Below, one piece after another: positions 5,806 to 5,913 of a DNA stretch of 5,913 nt. The stretch is from Candidatus Poseidoniaceae archaeon (lineage in GTDB: Archaea > Thermoplasmatota > Poseidoniia > Poseidoniales > Poseidoniaceae), in NCBI GenBank assembly GCA_022425585.1, contig JAKMFF010000328.1, positions 1 through 5,913 on the forward strand, read 5' to 3'. The notes under the pieces are model-generated. The model ran no database searches. It had not been told where the DNA came from and was given only the letters and a program-made list of their open reading frames with translations. Numbering within the stretch: position 1 is the stretch's first letter; each line of letters opens with the position of its first letter. Both the position numbers and the translations under genes were made by a program.

Positions 5806-5865
5806 CTCTAAATTACTAATCGGATTATTGAAATACCACACTACTCACGCTAAACTAACCTAGAT

Positions 5866-5913
5866 GGCTGTGGTGGTGTAGGGGTTAGCACGGGGGATTG
5901 TGGTTCCCCCAGC
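5866..5913 (+). tRNA. tRNA-His (GUG), 3' end beyond the window
   Basis: The 5' half folds as a tRNA. The acceptor strand G-C-T-G-T-G-G is at 5867-5873, preceded by an encoded extra G (position -1) at 5866. The D-stem is GTGT/GCAC (5876-5879 with 5888-5891), its loop carrying a GGGG run. The anticodon stem is GGGGA/TCCCC (5893-5897 with 5905-5909) around the seven-base loop TTGTGGT. The anticodon GTG (5900-5902) reads His codons CAC/CAU, and the extra 5' G is the identity mark of tRNA-His. The window stops in the variable loop, so the T-arm and acceptor 3' strand cannot be checked. No intron is seen at the usual site after position 37. Confidence 0.93.

Noticed and set aside
1..5913. Mobile element, CRISPR array, toxin-antitoxin or defence system
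   Set aside because: No transposase, integrase, spaced repeats, terminal inverted repeats, nuclease or antitoxin pattern was seen on either strand.

Overview
The window looks like a piece of an archaeal chromosome. Three genes in a row, an Oxa1-superfamily membrane protein (DUF106/EMC3-TMCO1), an archaeal-type cytidylate kinase and Cbf5, form a cluster known from many Euryarchaeota next to the ribosomal-protein/secY genes. The tRNA-His at the right edge has a genomically encoded extra 5' G. AT-rich DNA, tight packing and a large secreted, C-terminally anchored protein with a CARDB domain fit a marine Thermoplasmatota (Marine Group II/III, Poseidoniales-like). That placement is inferred from style and synteny, not from a search.

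Layout, left to right. Positions 2-196 (+) hold the 3' end of a gene for an acidic protein ending in a zinc ribbon. Its stop codon directly abuts the stop of a convergent gene at 197-616 (-), which encodes an unrecognised, tryptophan-rich 139-residue protein. Positions 617-723 form a divergent promoter region with a 15-bp palindrome (645-659). From it starts the operon at 724-3153 (+): the DUF106 insertase-like protein with a fused C-terminal zinc ribbon, then cmk, then cbf5, with gaps of 2 nt and 1 nt. Positions 3154-3352 form a convergent intergenic stretch containing at most a very small minus-strand ORF. Positions 3353-5737 (-) encode a 794-residue surface protein with signal peptide, beta-rich extracellular modules, CARDB and a C-terminal membrane anchor. 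Positions 5738-5865 are a divergent spacer with a TATA-like element and a 10-bp palindrome. Positions 5866-5913 (+) are the first two thirds of a tRNA-His (GUG) gene cut by the window end.

The operon joins membrane-protein biogenesis, CTP-precursor supply (CMP to CDP) and H/ACA-guided pseudouridylation of rRNA/tRNA, all growth-linked functions. The surface protein is a separate transcription unit that faces the operon. No mobile element, CRISPR array, toxin-antitoxin pair or defence system is visible, and I see no clear evidence of a wholly new system. The points most worth a second look are the zinc-ribbon fusion on the insertase-like protein, the palindrome between the divergent genes, the unrecognised Trp-rich protein, and the Walker A lysine replacement in the kinase.
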